The position numbers and the translations under genes were made by a program. Below are positions 8,162 through 17,311 of a DNA stretch of 64,000 nucleotides, in pieces. Position 1 is the stretch's first letter, and each line of letters begins with the position of its first letter. This stretch comes from Burkholderiales bacterium. GTDB lineage: Bacteria; Pseudomonadota; Gammaproteobacteria; Burkholderiales; SG8-41. The DNA lies in contig DATAJS010000030.1 of NCBI GenBank assembly GCA_036262035.1, positions 62,001-126,000 of the forward strand. The letters are read 5' to 3'. The notes beneath the pieces are model-generated. The model saw only the letters and a program-made list of their open reading frames with translations, ran no database searches and was not told where the DNA came from.

Positions 8162-9031
8162 GCCGTCCGTAACGCTCGGGAACAGGCGCTCGAGCTGCGC
8201 GTTGCGGTCCAGACCTGCGGCGGCGAGGCTCGTGGCGAACGCCGACCCCGCACCGACGAGCGGCGCCACGTCGCATTCCAGGAAGTAGAGCCGGTCGCTC
8301 CGCGCTTCGTGAATGAAATCGACGCGCGCCGCCCAATCGACGCGGAGCGTCGCGGCGATCCGCAGCGCCTCCGCACGCACGCGTGCAGCGAGCCGTCGTT
8401 CCGTGACCGGCGCGAGGCGCGGCCGCAGTACGTACTTGCGCAGGAACGTGTACATCGCGCCTTCCGGGATGCCGATGCGTAGCGGCGCGCCGGCCTCGCC
8501 GTTCAGCACGCCGATCGTCATCTCGGCGCCGCGGACGCAGCGCTGGACGATGTAGCGGTCGCTGCGCCGGCCGGCGGCTATCGGGCCATGCGTATAACGA
8601 CGCAGGCCGATGGAATCCGAGCCGAAGCGCGGCTTGAGCACGCGCGCAAAGTCGATGCGGTCGGCTTCGGTTCCAAGCTCGGTATCCGGACAGGTGAAAC
8701 CGGCCGCGGCGACGAGGCGGGTGGCGGCGTACTTGTCGTAGCAGCGCTTCATCGCCTCGAAACCCGGACCGATGTACGGCACTCGCGCCGCCGACAGCGC
8801 CTCCGCGGCCGTGAACATCGCCGGATCGGACAAGCGCAGGATGCGCTGCGCAGCACCCTCATCGTCGACGGTGGAGCGCCCGAAAGCGGCGCACCGCACG
8901 CGGTGGCCGGCGCGTCGAAGCTCGTGCGCGATTCGGCGCGCTTCGCTGCGATGGATCCATGCGAGCGGATGCGGCCGCCAGGGGTCGTGCACCAGGATGA
9001 ATGTCACCGCGCCAATGGTACGACGCGACAT
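8132..9031 (-). CDS. ATP-grasp ligase related to D-Ala-D-Ala ligases
   Basis: 299 residues from the ATG at 9031; upstream in-frame sequence is the reverse of the ccmA region and has no protein character. An N-terminal Rossmann-like part (ILVHDPWRPHPLAWIHRSEARRIAHELRRAGH) precedes an ATP-grasp core: RCYDKYAATRLVAAAGFTCPDTEL, VLKPRFGSDSIGLRRY and a late Mg/ATP loop (AARVDFIHEARSDRLYFLECDVAPLVGAGSAFA). The end resembles the L-E-x-N-x-x-P-G loop of D-Ala-D-Ala ligases but reads LECDVAPLVGAG, so Asp replaces the usual Asn. No peptidoglycan genes lie nearby; it may be a small-peptide or metabolite ligase. It is convergent with the CoA-transferase and divergent from ccmA (82-bp gap). Confidence 0.75.
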   Translation of the reverse strand: MSRRTIGAVTFILVHDPWRPHPLAWIHRSEARRIAHELRRAGHRVRCAAFGRSTVDDEGAAQRILRLSDPAMFTAAEALSAARVPYIGPGFEAMKRCYDKYAATRLVAAAGFTCPDTELGTEADRIDFARVLKPRFGSDSIGLRRYTHGPIAAGRRSDRYIVQRCVRGAEMTIGVLNGEAGAPLRIGIPEGAMYTFLRKYVLRPRLAPVTERRLAARVRAEALRIAATLRVDWAARVDFIHEARSDRLYFLECDVAPLVGAGSAFATSLAAAGLDRNAQLERLFPSVTDGSSPMATDDA

Positions 9032-9113
9032 CCGGCCGCGTCGCCTGTATTCTCGCGGTCCATGAAAGCACTCTCCACAGGCGGCGCGCGGCGTCGTTGC
9101 GTCGCGGCGGGCC

Positions 9114-9728
9114 ATGCTTGAAGCGCTCGATCTCGAGTGCGTTCGCGGCGAGAGAACCCTGTTCAGCGGGCTCGACTTCACCCTCGAGCGCGGCGCGCTG
9201 CTGCGCGTGACCGGCAGGAACGGCAGCGGCAAGACCAGCCTGCTGCGCATCGTGTGCGGGCTGACGCCGCCGGCGCAGGGCGAGGTGCGCTGGGACGGGA
9301 TCGACGTCCGCAAGCTCGGTGAAGAGTACGCGAGGCAGCTCGTCTACGTCGGCCACGCGAACGCGCTGAAGGACGATCTCACCGCACGCGAGAACCTGCT
9401 GATCTCGTCGGAGCTGGCCGGCCTCGCGACGACGGACGACCAGGCGCAGGATGCGCTCGATCGTTTCGGCGTCGGCCACTGCGCGCCGCTGCCGGCGCGC
9501 GTGCTGTCGCAGGGCCAGCGCCGGCGCACCGCGCTGGCGCGGCTCGCGCTCTCGCCGTCGGTCCCGCTGTGGGTCCTCGACGAGCCGTTCACCGCGCTCG
9601 ACACCGCCGCGGTCGACGACCTGCAGGCGCTGATCGGCTCGCACGTGGCGCGCGGCGGCTCGATCGTGCTGACGACGCACCAGGAAGTCGCGATCGCGGG
9701 TGTCGCCGGGCGCACGCTGGACCTTTAG
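9114..9728 (+). CDS. ccmA: Heme exporter ATP-binding protein CcmA
   Basis: 204 residues, the usual length. It has a Walker A GRNGSGKTS (34-42), an ABC signature LSQGQRRR near 130 and a Walker B WVLDEPFTALD near 150, followed by the switch His in LTTHQE. CcmA is the ATPase of the CcmABCD complex, which releases holo-CcmE after heme loading rather than moving heme itself. It is the first gene of the nine-gene ccm operon, with ccmB starting 4 bp after its stop. No strong ribosome-binding site precedes the ATG. Confidence 0.97.
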   Translation: MLEALDLECVRGERTLFSGLDFTLERGALLRVTGRNGSGKTSLLRIVCGLTPPAQGEVRWDGIDVRKLGEEYARQLVYVGHANALKDDLTARENLLISSELAGLATTDDQAQDALDRFGVGHCAPLPARVLSQGQRRRTALARLALSPSVPLWVLDEPFTALDTAAVDDLQALIGSHVARGGSIVLTTHQEVAIAGVAGRTLDL

Positions 9729-9732
9729 AGCG

Positions 9733-10401
9733 ATGCTGCGGACGCTGCGCCTCGTCATCTACCGCGATCTGCTGCTCGCGATGCGCCGGCGCACCGACAT
9801 CGCGAACTCGCTATTGTTCTTCGTAATCGTCGTGTCGCTGTTTCCGTTCGGCGTCGGGCCCGAAGTGAACCTCCTGCGCGCGGTCGCGCCGGGCGTGCTG
9901 TGGGTCGCGGCGCTGCTCGCGTCGATGCTCGCGCTCTCGCGCATGTTCGCGGCGGACTTCGCCGACGGCACGCTGGAGCAGATGCTGCTGTCGCCGTCGC
10001 CGCTCACGATCGTGGTGATGGGAAAGGTGATCGCGCACTGGCTGCTCACCGGCCTGCCGCTGGTCGCGTTGTCGCCGGTGCTCGCATTGCAGTTCGACAT
10101 GCCTGTGGAAGCCATCGGGATACTCGTGGCGACGCTCGCGCTCGGCACGCCGGTGCTGTCGCTCATCGGGGCGATCGGCGCGGCCCTGACCCTCGGCGTG
10201 CGCGGCTCGGGCGTGCTCACCGCGCTGCTGGTCCTGCCGTTGTACATCCCGGTGCTGATCCTCGGCGCGGGGGCGGTCGACGCGGCGGCGGGGGGGCTCG
10301 ACGTCTCCGCGCACCTGTCGCTCATGGGCGCGCTCCTGCTGTTCGCCGCGGCGTGCGCCCTTTGGCCCGTCGCCGCGGCGCTGCGCATTGCGGTAGAGTG
10401 A
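9733..10401 (+). CDS. ccmB: Heme exporter protein CcmB
   Basis: 222 residues from the ATG at 9733, 4 bp after ccmA. It begins MLRTLRLVIYRDLLLAMRRRTDIANSLLFFVIVVSLFPFGVGPE, the standard CcmB N-terminus, followed by about six membrane helices. It is the permease partner of CcmA in the inner membrane. The in-frame open region upstream overlaps the end of ccmA and is not needed. Order and spacing match the canonical betaproteobacterial operon. Confidence 0.97.
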   Translation: MLRTLRLVIYRDLLLAMRRRTDIANSLLFFVIVVSLFPFGVGPEVNLLRAVAPGVLWVAALLASMLALSRMFAADFADGTLEQMLLSPSPLTIVVMGKVIAHWLLTGLPLVALSPVLALQFDMPVEAIGILVATLALGTPVLSLIGAIGAALTLGVRGSGVLTALLVLPLYIPVLILGAGAVDAAAGGLDVSAHLSLMGALLLFAAACALWPVAAALRIAVE

Positions 10402-10467
10402 GGCCCGCCGCGGGACCGCTTCGGCTTCCGGGTACTGACGGCTTCGCCTAAAATACGACCGCCGACC

Positions 10468-11235
10468 ATGCCGCACGATCAGGCCCTGCAGGGCCGCCGC
10501 CTCAACGCTTTCACCTTCGCTTCCCCGCAAACGTTTTTCCCGCTCGCGGGAAAGATGGTGCCGTACTTCGCGTGGGCCGCGGCGGTGCTCGCCGCGATCG
10601 GCCTCTACATCGGCTTCTTCGTGGCGCCGACCGATGCGACCCAGGGCGAGTCGTACCGCATCATCTTCATCCACGTTCCCGCCGCATGGATGTCGATGTT
10701 CATCTACGTCGTCATGGCGTTCTGGGCGGCGATGGGATTGATATTCAACACGCGTCTTTCGGGCATGATGGCCACCGCGCTCGCGCCGACCGGCGCGCTC
10801 TTCACTTTCCTCGCGCTGTGGACGGGGGCGCTGTGGGGCAAGCCGACGTGGGGCACGTGGTGGGTGTGGGATGCGCGGCTCACTTCGGAGCTCATCCTGC
10901 TTTTCCTGTACTTCGGCTTCATGGCGCTGCACTCGGCGATCGAGGACCCGCGCCGGGCCGACAAGGCGGCGGCGGTGCTCGCGCTGGTCGGCGTGGTCAA
11001 CGTGCCGATCATCTATTTCTCGGTGAAGTGGTGGAACACGCTGCACCAGGGCGCCTCGGTGAGCCTCACGGCCGCGCCGACGATGGCCGCGACCATGCTC
11101 TGGGGCATGCTCGTGATGGCGCTCGCGTGCTGGATGTACAGCATCGCGGCCGCGCTCGCGCGCGTGCGCTCGATCATCCTCGAGCGCGAACGGCAGACCG
11201 ACTGGGTCGATGAATACGTGAGGTCGCGCGCATGA
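10468..11235 (+). CDS. ccmC: Heme handling protein CcmC
   Basis: 255 residues with six predicted membrane helices and the tryptophan-rich heme-binding signature WGTWWVWDARLTSE, plus the flanking periplasmic His residues expected as axial ligands (HVPAAWMS before it, TLHQGASV after it). CcmC presents heme to CcmE. An initial soluble extension of about 30 residues precedes the first helix; Met30 (MVPYFAW) is an alternative start, but the annotated ATG leaves a 66-bp gap after ccmB, so I kept it. The stop overlaps the ccmD ATG (ATGA). Confidence 0.97.
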   Translation: MPHDQALQGRRLNAFTFASPQTFFPLAGKMVPYFAWAAAVLAAIGLYIGFFVAPTDATQGESYRIIFIHVPAAWMSMFIYVVMAFWAAMGLIFNTRLSGMMATALAPTGALFTFLALWTGALWGKPTWGTWWVWDARLTSELILLFLYFGFMALHSAIEDPRRADKAAAVLALVGVVNVPIIYFSVKWWNTLHQGASVSLTAAPTMAATMLWGMLVMALACWMYSIAAALARVRSIILERERQTDWVDEYVRSRA

Positions 11236-11420
11236 ATTGGGGGAGCTTCGGCGACTTTCTGGCGATGGGCGGCTACGGGCTCTACGTGTGGGGATCGTAC
11301 GGCGTCGTCGCCGGTCTCATTGCCATCGAGGTGGTCTTCCTGGCGCTCCGCCGCCGCAACATACTCAACCACCTCGGGCTGATGGCGAAGAGCCGCGGCC
11401 GTAAATCGGGGGCAGCATGA
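11232..11420 (+). CDS. ccmD: Heme exporter small membrane protein CcmD
   Basis: 62 residues with one membrane helix ([22 protein letters not shown]) followed by a basic cytoplasmic tail ([10 protein letters not shown]). The [13 protein letters not shown] stretch just before the helix is characteristic. CcmD stabilises the CcmABC-CcmE complex. Start and stop overlap ccmC and ccmE by 4 bp each, indicating translational coupling. Confidence 0.94.
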   Translation: MNWGSFGDFLAMGGYGLYVWGSYGVVAGLIAIEVVFLALRRRNILNHLGLMAKSRGRKSGAA

Positions 11421-11890
11421 AACCACGTCACAAACGCTTCGGGCTGATCGCGCTCGGCGTCGCAGCGCTCGGGCTCGCGGCCTATCTGGTGCTCAACGCG
11501 TTCGAAAAGAACCTGGTGTTCTTCTTCACGCCGACGCAGGTCGCGGCGAACGAGGCGCCGAAAGAGCGCACGTTCCGCATCGGCGGCCTGGTGCAGGCGG
11601 GCAGCGTGCAGCGGCAGGCCGACGGCGTGTCGGTGAAGTTCGTCGTCACCGACACCGCGCAGAACATCCCGGTCGTCTACAAAGGCGTGCTGCCCGACCT
11701 CTTCAAGGAGGGCAAGGGCGTGGTGGCGCAGGGCAAGCTCGGCCACGACGGCGTGTTCGCCGCGAGCGAGGTGCTCGCCAAGCACGACGAGAACTACATG
11801 CCGCCCGAAGCGAAGGAAGCGGTGGACAAGGCGCATGCCGCCGGGCTCGCGCAGAAGACCGGCAAATCGCTGCAAGGAGGCTCGCCATGA
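11417..11890 (+). CDS. ccmE: Heme chaperone CcmE
   Basis: 157 residues: a short basic start, one N-terminal membrane anchor (about 9-27) and an OB-fold periplasmic domain. The signature [13 protein letters not shown] supplies His123, which binds heme covalently, and Tyr127, its axial ligand. It ferries heme from CcmC to the CcmF/H lyase. It overlaps ccmD and ccmF by 4 bp each. Confidence 0.97.
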   Translation: MKPRHKRFGLIALGVAALGLAAYLVLNAFEKNLVFFFTPTQVAANEAPKERTFRIGGLVQAGSVQRQADGVSVKFVVTDTAQNIPVVYKGVLPDLFKEGKGVVAQGKLGHDGVFAASEVLAKHDENYMPPEAKEAVDKAHAAGLAQKTGKSLQGGSP

Positions 11891-13878
11891 TTCCGGAGCT
11901 CGGGCAGTTCGCGCTCGCGCTGGCGCTGTGCCTCGCGCTCGCCCAGGCGGTGTTCTCGCTGGCGGGCGCTGCGCGCGGCAACGTCGCGTGGATGGCGGTC
12001 GCGCGTCCCGCGGCGCAGGGGCAGTTCGTCTTCATCGTCATCGCCTTCGCGTGCCTCACCTACGCGTTCGTGACCGGCGATTTCTCGGTGCAGTACGTCG
12101 CGCTGAACTCGAACTCCAAGCTGCCGATGGCCTACAAGGTCGCCGGCGTGTGGGGCGGCCACGAAGGCTCGCTGCTGCTCTGGACGCTGATGCTCGCGGT
12201 GTGGACGACCGCGGTGACGGTCTTCAGCCGCAAGCTTCCCGAGGAGATGGTCGCGCGCGTGCTCGGCGTGATGGGGCTGGTCAGCGTCGGCTTCCTCCTG
12301 TTCATGCTGTTCACGTCCAACCCGTTCGACCGGCTGTTCCCCGTGCCTGCGGACGGCAAGGATCTCAACCCGCTGCTGCAGGATCCGGGCATGGTGTTCC
12401 ACCCGCCGATGCTCTACATGGGCTACGTCGGCTTCTCGGTCGCGTTCTCGTTCGCGATCGCGGCGCTGCTGTCGGGCAAGCTCGACGCGGCGTGGGCGCG
12501 CTGGTCGCGCCCGTGGACGACCGCGGCGTGGCTCTTCCTCACGCTCGGCATCGCGCTCGGCAGCTTCTGGGCGTACTACGAGCTCGGCTGGGGCGGCTGG
12601 TGGTTCTGGGACCCGGTCGAGAACGCGTCGTTCATGCCGTGGCTCGTCGGCACCGCGCTCGTGCACTCGCTCGCGGTGACCGAGAAGCGCGGCACCTTCA
12701 AGAGCTGGACGGTGATCCTCGCGATCTTCGCGTTCGCGCTGTCGCTGCTCGGCACGTTCCTCGTGCGCTCGGGAGTCCTTACATCCGTGCACGCTTTCGC
12801 CACCGATCCCAAGCGCGGCATCTTCATCCTGATCTTCCTGTCGATCGTGATCGGCGGCTCGCTCGCGCTCTTCGCGATCCGTTCGCCCAAGGTCGGGCTC
12901 GGCGGCGCGTTCGATCTGGTCTCGCGCGAAGCGATGCTGCTCACCAACAACGTGCTGCTCATCGTCGCGGCGGCGTCGGTGCTGCTCGGCACCTTGTATC
13001 CGCTGGCGCTCGACGCGCTGGGGCTGGGCAAGATCTCGGTCGGGCCGCCGTACTTCGATACCGTGTTCGTGCCGCTCATGGTGCCGGCGCTGATATTGAT
13101 CGGCGTGGGGCCGATCGCCCGCTGGAAGAGCGCGAGCCTCCCCGACCTGGCGACGCGGCTCAAGTACGCGTTCGTGGCGAGCATCATCGTCGCGCTCGTC
13201 CTGCCGTTCACGATGGGCAAGTGGACGTGGGGCGTGAGCGGCGGCTTCCTGCTCGCGGCGTGGATCGCGTTCACGACGCTCGCCGCGCTGGTCAACCGCC
13301 TCCGCTCGAGCGCGGGCGCGACCTTGGCGGCCAAGGTGAGGGCGTCTTCCGCGAGCTACTACGGCATGCTGCTCGCGCACTTCGGCGTCGCGGTGTTCGT
13401 GGTCGGGGTGACGATGGTGACGGGCTACGGCACCGAGACCGACGTGAAGATGGAGCCGGGCACGACCGCGCACCTCTCGGGCTACACGTTCCGCTTCGAC
13501 GGCGTGCGCGAGATCGACGGGCCCAACTACGTCGCGGCGCGCGGGACGATCGAGGTCACGAAGGACGGCAAGCGCGTGACGGTCATGCATCCCGAGAAAC
13601 GCATCTACACCGTGCAGCAGATGCCGATGACCGAAGCGGCGATCGACAGCGGCTTCGCGCGCGATCTCTACGTCGCCATGGGCGAAGCGGTGTCGCCGAC
13701 CGCTTGGGTGATCCGCATCTGGGTGAAGCCTTTCGTCGACTGGATCTGGTTCGGCTGCGTGATCATGGCGCTCGGCGGCCTGCTCGCAGCCAGCGATCGC
13801 CGCTACCGCATCGCGCCGCGGCCGCTGCCGCAGGCGGCCGCGCGGCCGGCCGAGGCCGCGCCCGAACCCGTGAGGTAA
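11887..13878 (+). CDS. ccmF: Cytochrome c heme lyase subunit CcmF
   Basis: 663 residues, a large polytopic protein of the CcmF/NrfE family. The tryptophan-rich heme motif [18 protein letters not shown] near residue 240 is intact, and conserved periplasmic His residues flank it ([12 protein letters not shown] near residue 95, [13 protein letters not shown] near 300). A large periplasmic domain follows before the last helix ([25 protein letters not shown]). With CcmH it attaches heme to CXXCH sites of apocytochromes. The ccmG ATG follows 5 bp after its stop. Confidence 0.98.
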   Translation: MIPELGQFALALALCLALAQAVFSLAGAARGNVAWMAVARPAAQGQFVFIVIAFACLTYAFVTGDFSVQYVALNSNSKLPMAYKVAGVWGGHEGSLLLWTLMLAVWTTAVTVFSRKLPEEMVARVLGVMGLVSVGFLLFMLFTSNPFDRLFPVPADGKDLNPLLQDPGMVFHPPMLYMGYVGFSVAFSFAIAALLSGKLDAAWARWSRPWTTAAWLFLTLGIALGSFWAYYELGWGGWWFWDPVENASFMPWLVGTALVHSLAVTEKRGTFKSWTVILAIFAFALSLLGTFLVRSGVLTSVHAFATDPKRGIFILIFLSIVIGGSLALFAIRSPKVGLGGAFDLVSREAMLLTNNVLLIVAAASVLLGTLYPLALDALGLGKISVGPPYFDTVFVPLMVPALILIGVGPIARWKSASLPDLATRLKYAFVASIIVALVLPFTMGKWTWGVSGGFLLAAWIAFTTLAALVNRLRSSAGATLAAKVRASSASYYGMLLAHFGVAVFVVGVTMVTGYGTETDVKMEPGTTAHLSGYTFRFDGVREIDGPNYVAARGTIEVTKDGKRVTVMHPEKRIYTVQQMPMTEAAIDSGFARDLYVAMGEAVSPTAWVIRIWVKPFVDWIWFGCVIMALGGLLAASDRRYRIAPRPLPQAAARPAEAAPEPVR

Positions 13879-13883
13879 GTTCA

Positions 13884-14468
13884 ATGACGACCGAAGCGAT
13901 ACCGAAATCCCCCGAAGCCTCATCGAACAAGCCCTCGTATCTCCGCTATATCCTGCTCGTCGCGTTCCTCGCGCTCGTGGTGCTGCTCGGGATCGGGCTC
14001 ACGCTCAACCCGCGCGAAGTGCCGTCGCCGCTGATCGGCAAGCCGGCGCCCGCGTTCGAGCTGCCGCAGCTCCACGAGCCCGGCAAGACCTTCGCGCCCG
14101 CCGACATGAAAGGCCGCGTGTGGATCCTCAACGTGTGGGCGTCGTGGTGCGTATCGTGCCGCCAGGAGCACCCGGTGCTCATGGAGCTCGCGAAGACCGG
14201 CGTGATCCCGATCTACGGCCTCGACTACAAGGACCAGCAGGACGACGCGAAACGCTGGCTCCAGCAGTTCGGCAACCCGTACAAGCTCTCCGCGGTCGAC
14301 GCCAAAGGCCAGGTCGGCATCGATTACGGCGTCTACGGCGTGCCCGAGACCTACGTCATCGATAAGCGCGGCGTGATCCGTTACAAGCAGATCGGCCCGG
14401 TCACGCCGGAGGTGCTGCAGTCGAAGATACTGCCGCTGGCGAGGCAGCTGGAAGCGGAGAATACGTGA
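13884..14468 (+). CDS. ccmG: Thiol-disulfide oxidoreductase CcmG (DsbE)
   Basis: 194 residues: an N-terminal anchor (about 20-40), then a thioredoxin fold with active site WCVSC (88-92) and the CcmG acidic and cis-Pro features (GVPETYVIDKRG). It reduces apocytochrome or CcmH thiols before heme ligation. The active-site CVSC differs from the E. coli CPTC. Its stop codon runs straight into a 15-bp repeat array, and the gap to ccmH is 106 bp, by far the longest in the operon. Confidence 0.96.
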   Translation: MTTEAIPKSPEASSNKPSYLRYILLVAFLALVVLLGIGLTLNPREVPSPLIGKPAPAFELPQLHEPGKTFAPADMKGRVWILNVWASWCVSCRQEHPVLMELAKTGVIPIYGLDYKDQQDDAKRWLQQFGNPYKLSAVDAKGQVGIDYGVYGVPETYVIDKRGVIRYKQIGPVTPEVLQSKILPLARQLEAENT

Positions 14469-14471
14469 GGC

Positions 14472-14546
14472 GTGACGGATAAAGCGGTGACGGGTAAGGC
14501 GGTGACGACAACCGGTGACATGAACCGGTGACGTGAAACGATGACG
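14472..14546 (+). repeat. GTGACGGATAAAGCG-type short tandem array
   Basis: Two 15-bp units (GTGACGGATAAAGCG, GTGACGGGTAAGGCG) are followed by three 13-bp variants beginning GTGACG or GTGACA and a final ATGACG. The array starts within 4 bp of the ccmG stop. Related arrays lie at 17312-17421 and 46238-46294, where they are partly translated. Here it is untranslated and separates ccmG from ccmH. Confidence 0.85.
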
Positions 14547-14571
14547 TAGGGTGCGTGCCAACGCACCGCTA
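14546..14571. repeat. GTAGGGTGCG palindromic element, single short copy
   Basis: GTAGGGTGCG followed by a CGCACC arm forms a hairpin directly before ccmH (ATG at 14575). A longer copy with both ends (GTAGGGTGCG...CGCACCCTAC) is at 24457-24511. This word is familiar as a dispersed palindrome in proteobacterial genomes. Confidence 0.7.
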
Positions 14572-14574
14572 GAA

Positions 14575-15051
14575 ATGAAAACGATATTGACCTTTCTGCT
14601 TCTGCTGTTCGTAGGCGCGCAGTCGGCGCGCGCCGCCGAGGCCGCGCCTGCGGCGGCGGATCCCGAGCTCGAGAAGCGCGTGAACGCCGTCGCCGAAGAG
14701 CTGCGCTGCCTCGTGTGCCAGAACCAGACGCTCGCCGATTCGCACGCCGATCTCGCGATCGACCTCAAGAACCAGGTGCGCGAGAAGCTCAAGCAGGGCA
14801 TGAGCGAGCGCGAGATCCGCGACTACATGGTGGCGCGCTACGGCGACTTCGTGCTGTATCGGCCGCCGGTGAAAGGCACGACGATGTTCCTGTGGTTCGG
14901 TCCCGCGCTGTTGCTGGTGGGCGGCCTGGCCGCGCTCTTCACATGGCTCAGGAAGCGCCGCGCGCTCGCGGTGCCGCCCGCGCTGACCGAGGAAGAGCAG
15001 GCGCGCGCCGCGGCGCTCCTCGACCCGCCGCCCGGGGCGGAGCCGCGATGA
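14575..15051 (+). CDS. ccmH: Cytochrome c-type biogenesis protein CcmH (CcmL type)
   Basis: 158 residues from the ATG at 14575, the start that gives a clean signal peptide (MKTILTFLLLLFVGAQSARA). The redox motif LRCLVCQNQ (C45, C48) and the DLRxxVRExLxxGxSExEI-type helix (DLKNQVREKLKQGMSEREI) are diagnostic. One C-terminal membrane helix (TMFLWFGPALLLVGGLAALFTWL) and a short tail follow. It is the short form without a TPR part, which is encoded separately as ccmI (ATGA overlap). It lies directly behind two repeat elements. Confidence 0.96.
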   Translation: MKTILTFLLLLFVGAQSARAAEAAPAAADPELEKRVNAVAEELRCLVCQNQTLADSHADLAIDLKNQVREKLKQGMSEREIRDYMVARYGDFVLYRPPVKGTTMFLWFGPALLLVGGLAALFTWLRKRRALAVPPALTEEEQARAAALLDPPPGAEPR

Positions 15052-16304
15052 CCGGTTTCGTCGTCCTCGCGGCCCTGCTGGTCGTGGGCGCTCTGCTCTT
15101 CGTGCTGCCGCCGCTCATCAAAGGCCGCTGCAGGTCGAACGTGCTGAGGAGCCAGGTGAACGCGGCGGTGTATCGCGACCAGATGCGCGAGCTCGACGCC
15201 GACCGCGAAGCCGGCACGCTCGCGCCCGAGGAATACCAGAAGGCCCGCGCGGAGCTGGAAGCGCGCGTGCTCCAGGACGTCACCGCCGACGAGACCGCGG
15301 ACGCGGCGCCCGCGCGCGGACGCTGGACGGCGATCGCCGCCGGCGTCGCGGTGCCGATCCTCGCGGTCGCGTTCTACGCGCTCACCGGGACGCCGCAGGC
15401 GCTGTCGCCGCAGCTGGCGGGCGAGGGCGGCGGGCACGAAGTGACCGAGCAGCAGATCGTCGACATGGTCAGCCGGCTCGCAGCCAAGCTCAAGGAGAAT
15501 CCGGACGACGCCGAAGGCTGGGTCATGCTCGGGCGGTCGTACTCGGTGCTCGGCCGCTTCCCGGAAGCGGCACAGGCGTACGCGCAGGCCGCCGAGCGCA
15601 TCCCGAACAACGCGCAGCTCCTCGCCGACTATGCCGACGCGGCGGCGATGGCGCAGGGACGCAAGCTCCAGGGCGAGCCCGAGAAGATCATCGCGAGAGC
15701 GCTGCAGGCCGATCCGGGCAACGTGAAAGCGCTCGCGCTCGCGGGCTCGGCGAGGTTCGAGCAGAAGGATTTCGCAGGCGCGGCGAGCCACTGGGAGAAG
15801 ATCCTGAAGCTCGTGCCGCCCGATTCGGAGATCGCGAAAGGCGTCGAGTCGAGCGTGGCGGAAGCGCGTCAGCTCGCCGCGGGCGGCAGCCCGCCGGGTC
15901 CGACGACATCGGCGCAGAGCGTGCCGGCCGCGCCCGCGGCCGCGAAAGGCGGCGGCGAAGGTGCGACGGTGTCGGGCACGGTCTCGCTCAAGCCCGAGCT
16001 CAAATCGAAGGTCGGGCCCGACGACATCGTCTTCATCTACGCGCGCGCCGCCGAAGGCCCGCGCGTGCCGCTCGCCGTCCTGCGCAAGCCCGCACGCGAG
16101 CTGCCCGTGCAGTTCACCCTCGACGACACGATGGCGATGGCGCCGAACATGAAGCTCTCGGCCTTTCCGAAAGTGATCGTCAGCGCGCGCGTGTCGAAAT
16201 CGGGCAACGCGCAGCCTCAGTCGGGCGATCTCCAGGGCGCCAGCGGGCCGATCGCGAACGCCGCGAGCGGCGTCGACATCGTCATCGACACCGAAGTGCA
16301 ATAG
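15048..16304 (+). CDS. ccmI: Apocytochrome c chaperone CcmI
   Basis: 418 residues. Two N-terminal helices (about 1-22 and 90-110) flank a cytoplasmic loop beginning RSQVNAAVYRDQMRELDADREAGTL, a CcmI/CycH signature. TPR repeats follow in the periplasm (about 140-270: EGWVMLGRSYSVLGRFPEAAQAYAQA and next units). A Pro/Ala linker leads to a C-terminal beta domain (VSGTVSLKPELKSKVGPDDIVFIYAR). It recruits apocytochromes to CcmFH. It overlaps ccmH by 4 bp and is the last gene of the operon. Confidence 0.95.
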   Translation: MTGFVVLAALLVVGALLFVLPPLIKGRCRSNVLRSQVNAAVYRDQMRELDADREAGTLAPEEYQKARAELEARVLQDVTADETADAAPARGRWTAIAAGVAVPILAVAFYALTGTPQALSPQLAGEGGGHEVTEQQIVDMVSRLAAKLKENPDDAEGWVMLGRSYSVLGRFPEAAQAYAQAAERIPNNAQLLADYADAAAMAQGRKLQGEPEKIIARALQADPGNVKALALAGSARFEQKDFAGAASHWEKILKLVPPDSEIAKGVESSVAEARQLAAGGSPPGPTTSAQSVPAAPAAAKGGGEGATVSGTVSLKPELKSKVGPDDIVFIYARAAEGPRVPLAVLRKPARELPVQFTLDDTMAMAPNMKLSAFPKVIVSARVSKSGNAQPQSGDLQGASGPIANAASGVDIVIDTEVQ

Positions 16305-16328
16305 GCACGAGGGCGCGAAGGCAGGACA

Positions 16329-16604
16329 CTATCGCGATGCGGTCGTCGGCCTCAGCTTGAGGCCGCGCCAGTCGGTCTGTGCGACGCCGCGCGCTTCGGC
16401 CCTCTCGGCGATCACCCGGTTGGCCTCCTGCTGCAGGGCGAGGCGTTCCTCGGCGGACTTCGCTTTCAGCACCTTGGCTCGATACGCGCGACATTCATTG
16501 TCCGTGAGGAAGACGTAGTCGTATACGCAGTCGCGCGTCGTCGTCTGCGCCGCCGCGGGCGCGCTCAGCGCGAGGACGGCAAAAAGAGCGGTGAGCAGTT
16601 TCAT
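16329..16604 (-). CDS. Small secreted protein of unknown function
   Basis: 91 residues from the ATG at 16604, preceded by GGAGG; the longer frame would add four residues. A clear signal peptide (MKLLTALFAVLALSAPAAAQ) is followed by a short mature region with two Cys (DCVYDYVFLTDNEC), which could form one disulfide, and a charged helix (KAKSAEERLALQQEANRVIAERAEARG). No family recognised. It is convergent with ccmI (24-bp gap). A loose TTGAT-N4-CGCAA site lies 56 bp upstream of its start. Confidence 0.65.
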   Translation of the reverse strand: MKLLTALFAVLALSAPAAAQTTTRDCVYDYVFLTDNECRAYRAKVLKAKSAEERLALQQEANRVIAERAEARGVAQTDWRGLKLRPTTASR

Positions 16605-16659
16605 GGGTTCCTCCACGAGGTTGCACTATCCACACTACGCCGTGCCCGCGGTGCGCACT

Positions 16660-16673
16660 TTGATGTGGCGCAA
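16660..16673. promoter_or_regulatory. Weak CRP/FNR-family-like site
   Basis: TTGATGTGGCGCAA keeps TTG-N8-CAA but the right half deviates from ATCAA. It is 56 bp upstream of the small secreted protein. Possible FNR/Dnr site; the match is weak. Confidence 0.25.
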
Positions 16674-16708
16674 AGCAAGTGCGGGTGATGAGGTGATGAA
16701 GTGAGCCG

Positions 16709-17308
16709 TCATCGTCGCGGGGGGCGGCATTTTTGCCGAAGGTGAGGTTCGCCGCGGGCTGCGAGCAGCTCGGTCAGCTCGTCGACCTCCGCCGGCGTGA
16801 GCACGCGCTCGTCGACCGTGGTGCGGAACTGGTGCCGGACGCCGCTCGCCAGCACGAGCCCCATGCTTTCGCGCGCGCGCACGGCGCTGCCGGGGGTCTG
16901 CGTCACGCGGTCATAGCCCGCGAACGTCGCCTTCACATCCATGCCCACCCAGTCGGTGAGCGGCAGCACCTCCGCGAGACGCCGCGGGTAGATCCCGGCC
17001 GTGTGCAGGCCGACCTTGTAGCCCATCGCTTTCACGTCGCGCATCGCCTCCGCGAGTCCCGACTGCAGCGTCGGCTCCCCGCCGCTGAAGACCACCGCGT
17101 CGAGCACTCGCTTGCGACGCTGGAGAAACGCAAGCACGCCGCTCCACGCGACCTCACCCGCACCGCGCGACGGCTGCAGATGTGCGTTGTGGCAATACCC
17201 GCACCGCCACGGACACCCCTGGCAGAACACCACCGCGCAGAGATGGTCGGGGTAGTCGGTGGCGGAGAAGGGGGTGAGGCCGCCGATGCGGAGAGTCGGC
17301 ACGTGCAA
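16709..17308 (-). CDS. nrdG: Anaerobic ribonucleotide reductase activase NrdG (radical SAM)
   Basis: 199 residues. The radical SAM cluster motif CPWRCGYC (C32, C36, C39) and the SAM-binding VVFSGGEPTLQ stretch are intact; LRIGGLTPFSATDYPDHLCAVVFCQGCPWRCGYCHN is the usual NrdG opening. It makes the glycyl radical on NrdD using SAM and an electron donor. The start is a TTG at 17308 or GTG at 17302; neither has a good ribosome-binding site, and a repeat array begins only 4 bp upstream. It comes after nrdD and the small glycyl-radical gene on the minus strand. Confidence 0.93.
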   Translation of the reverse strand: MHVPTLRIGGLTPFSATDYPDHLCAVVFCQGCPWRCGYCHNAHLQPSRGAGEVAWSGVLAFLQRRKRVLDAVVFSGGEPTLQSGLAEAMRDVKAMGYKVGLHTAGIYPRRLAEVLPLTDWVGMDVKATFAGYDRVTQTPGSAVRARESMGLVLASGVRHQFRTTVDERVLTPAEVDELTELLAARGEPHLRQKCRPPRR

Positions 17309-17311
17309 GAA

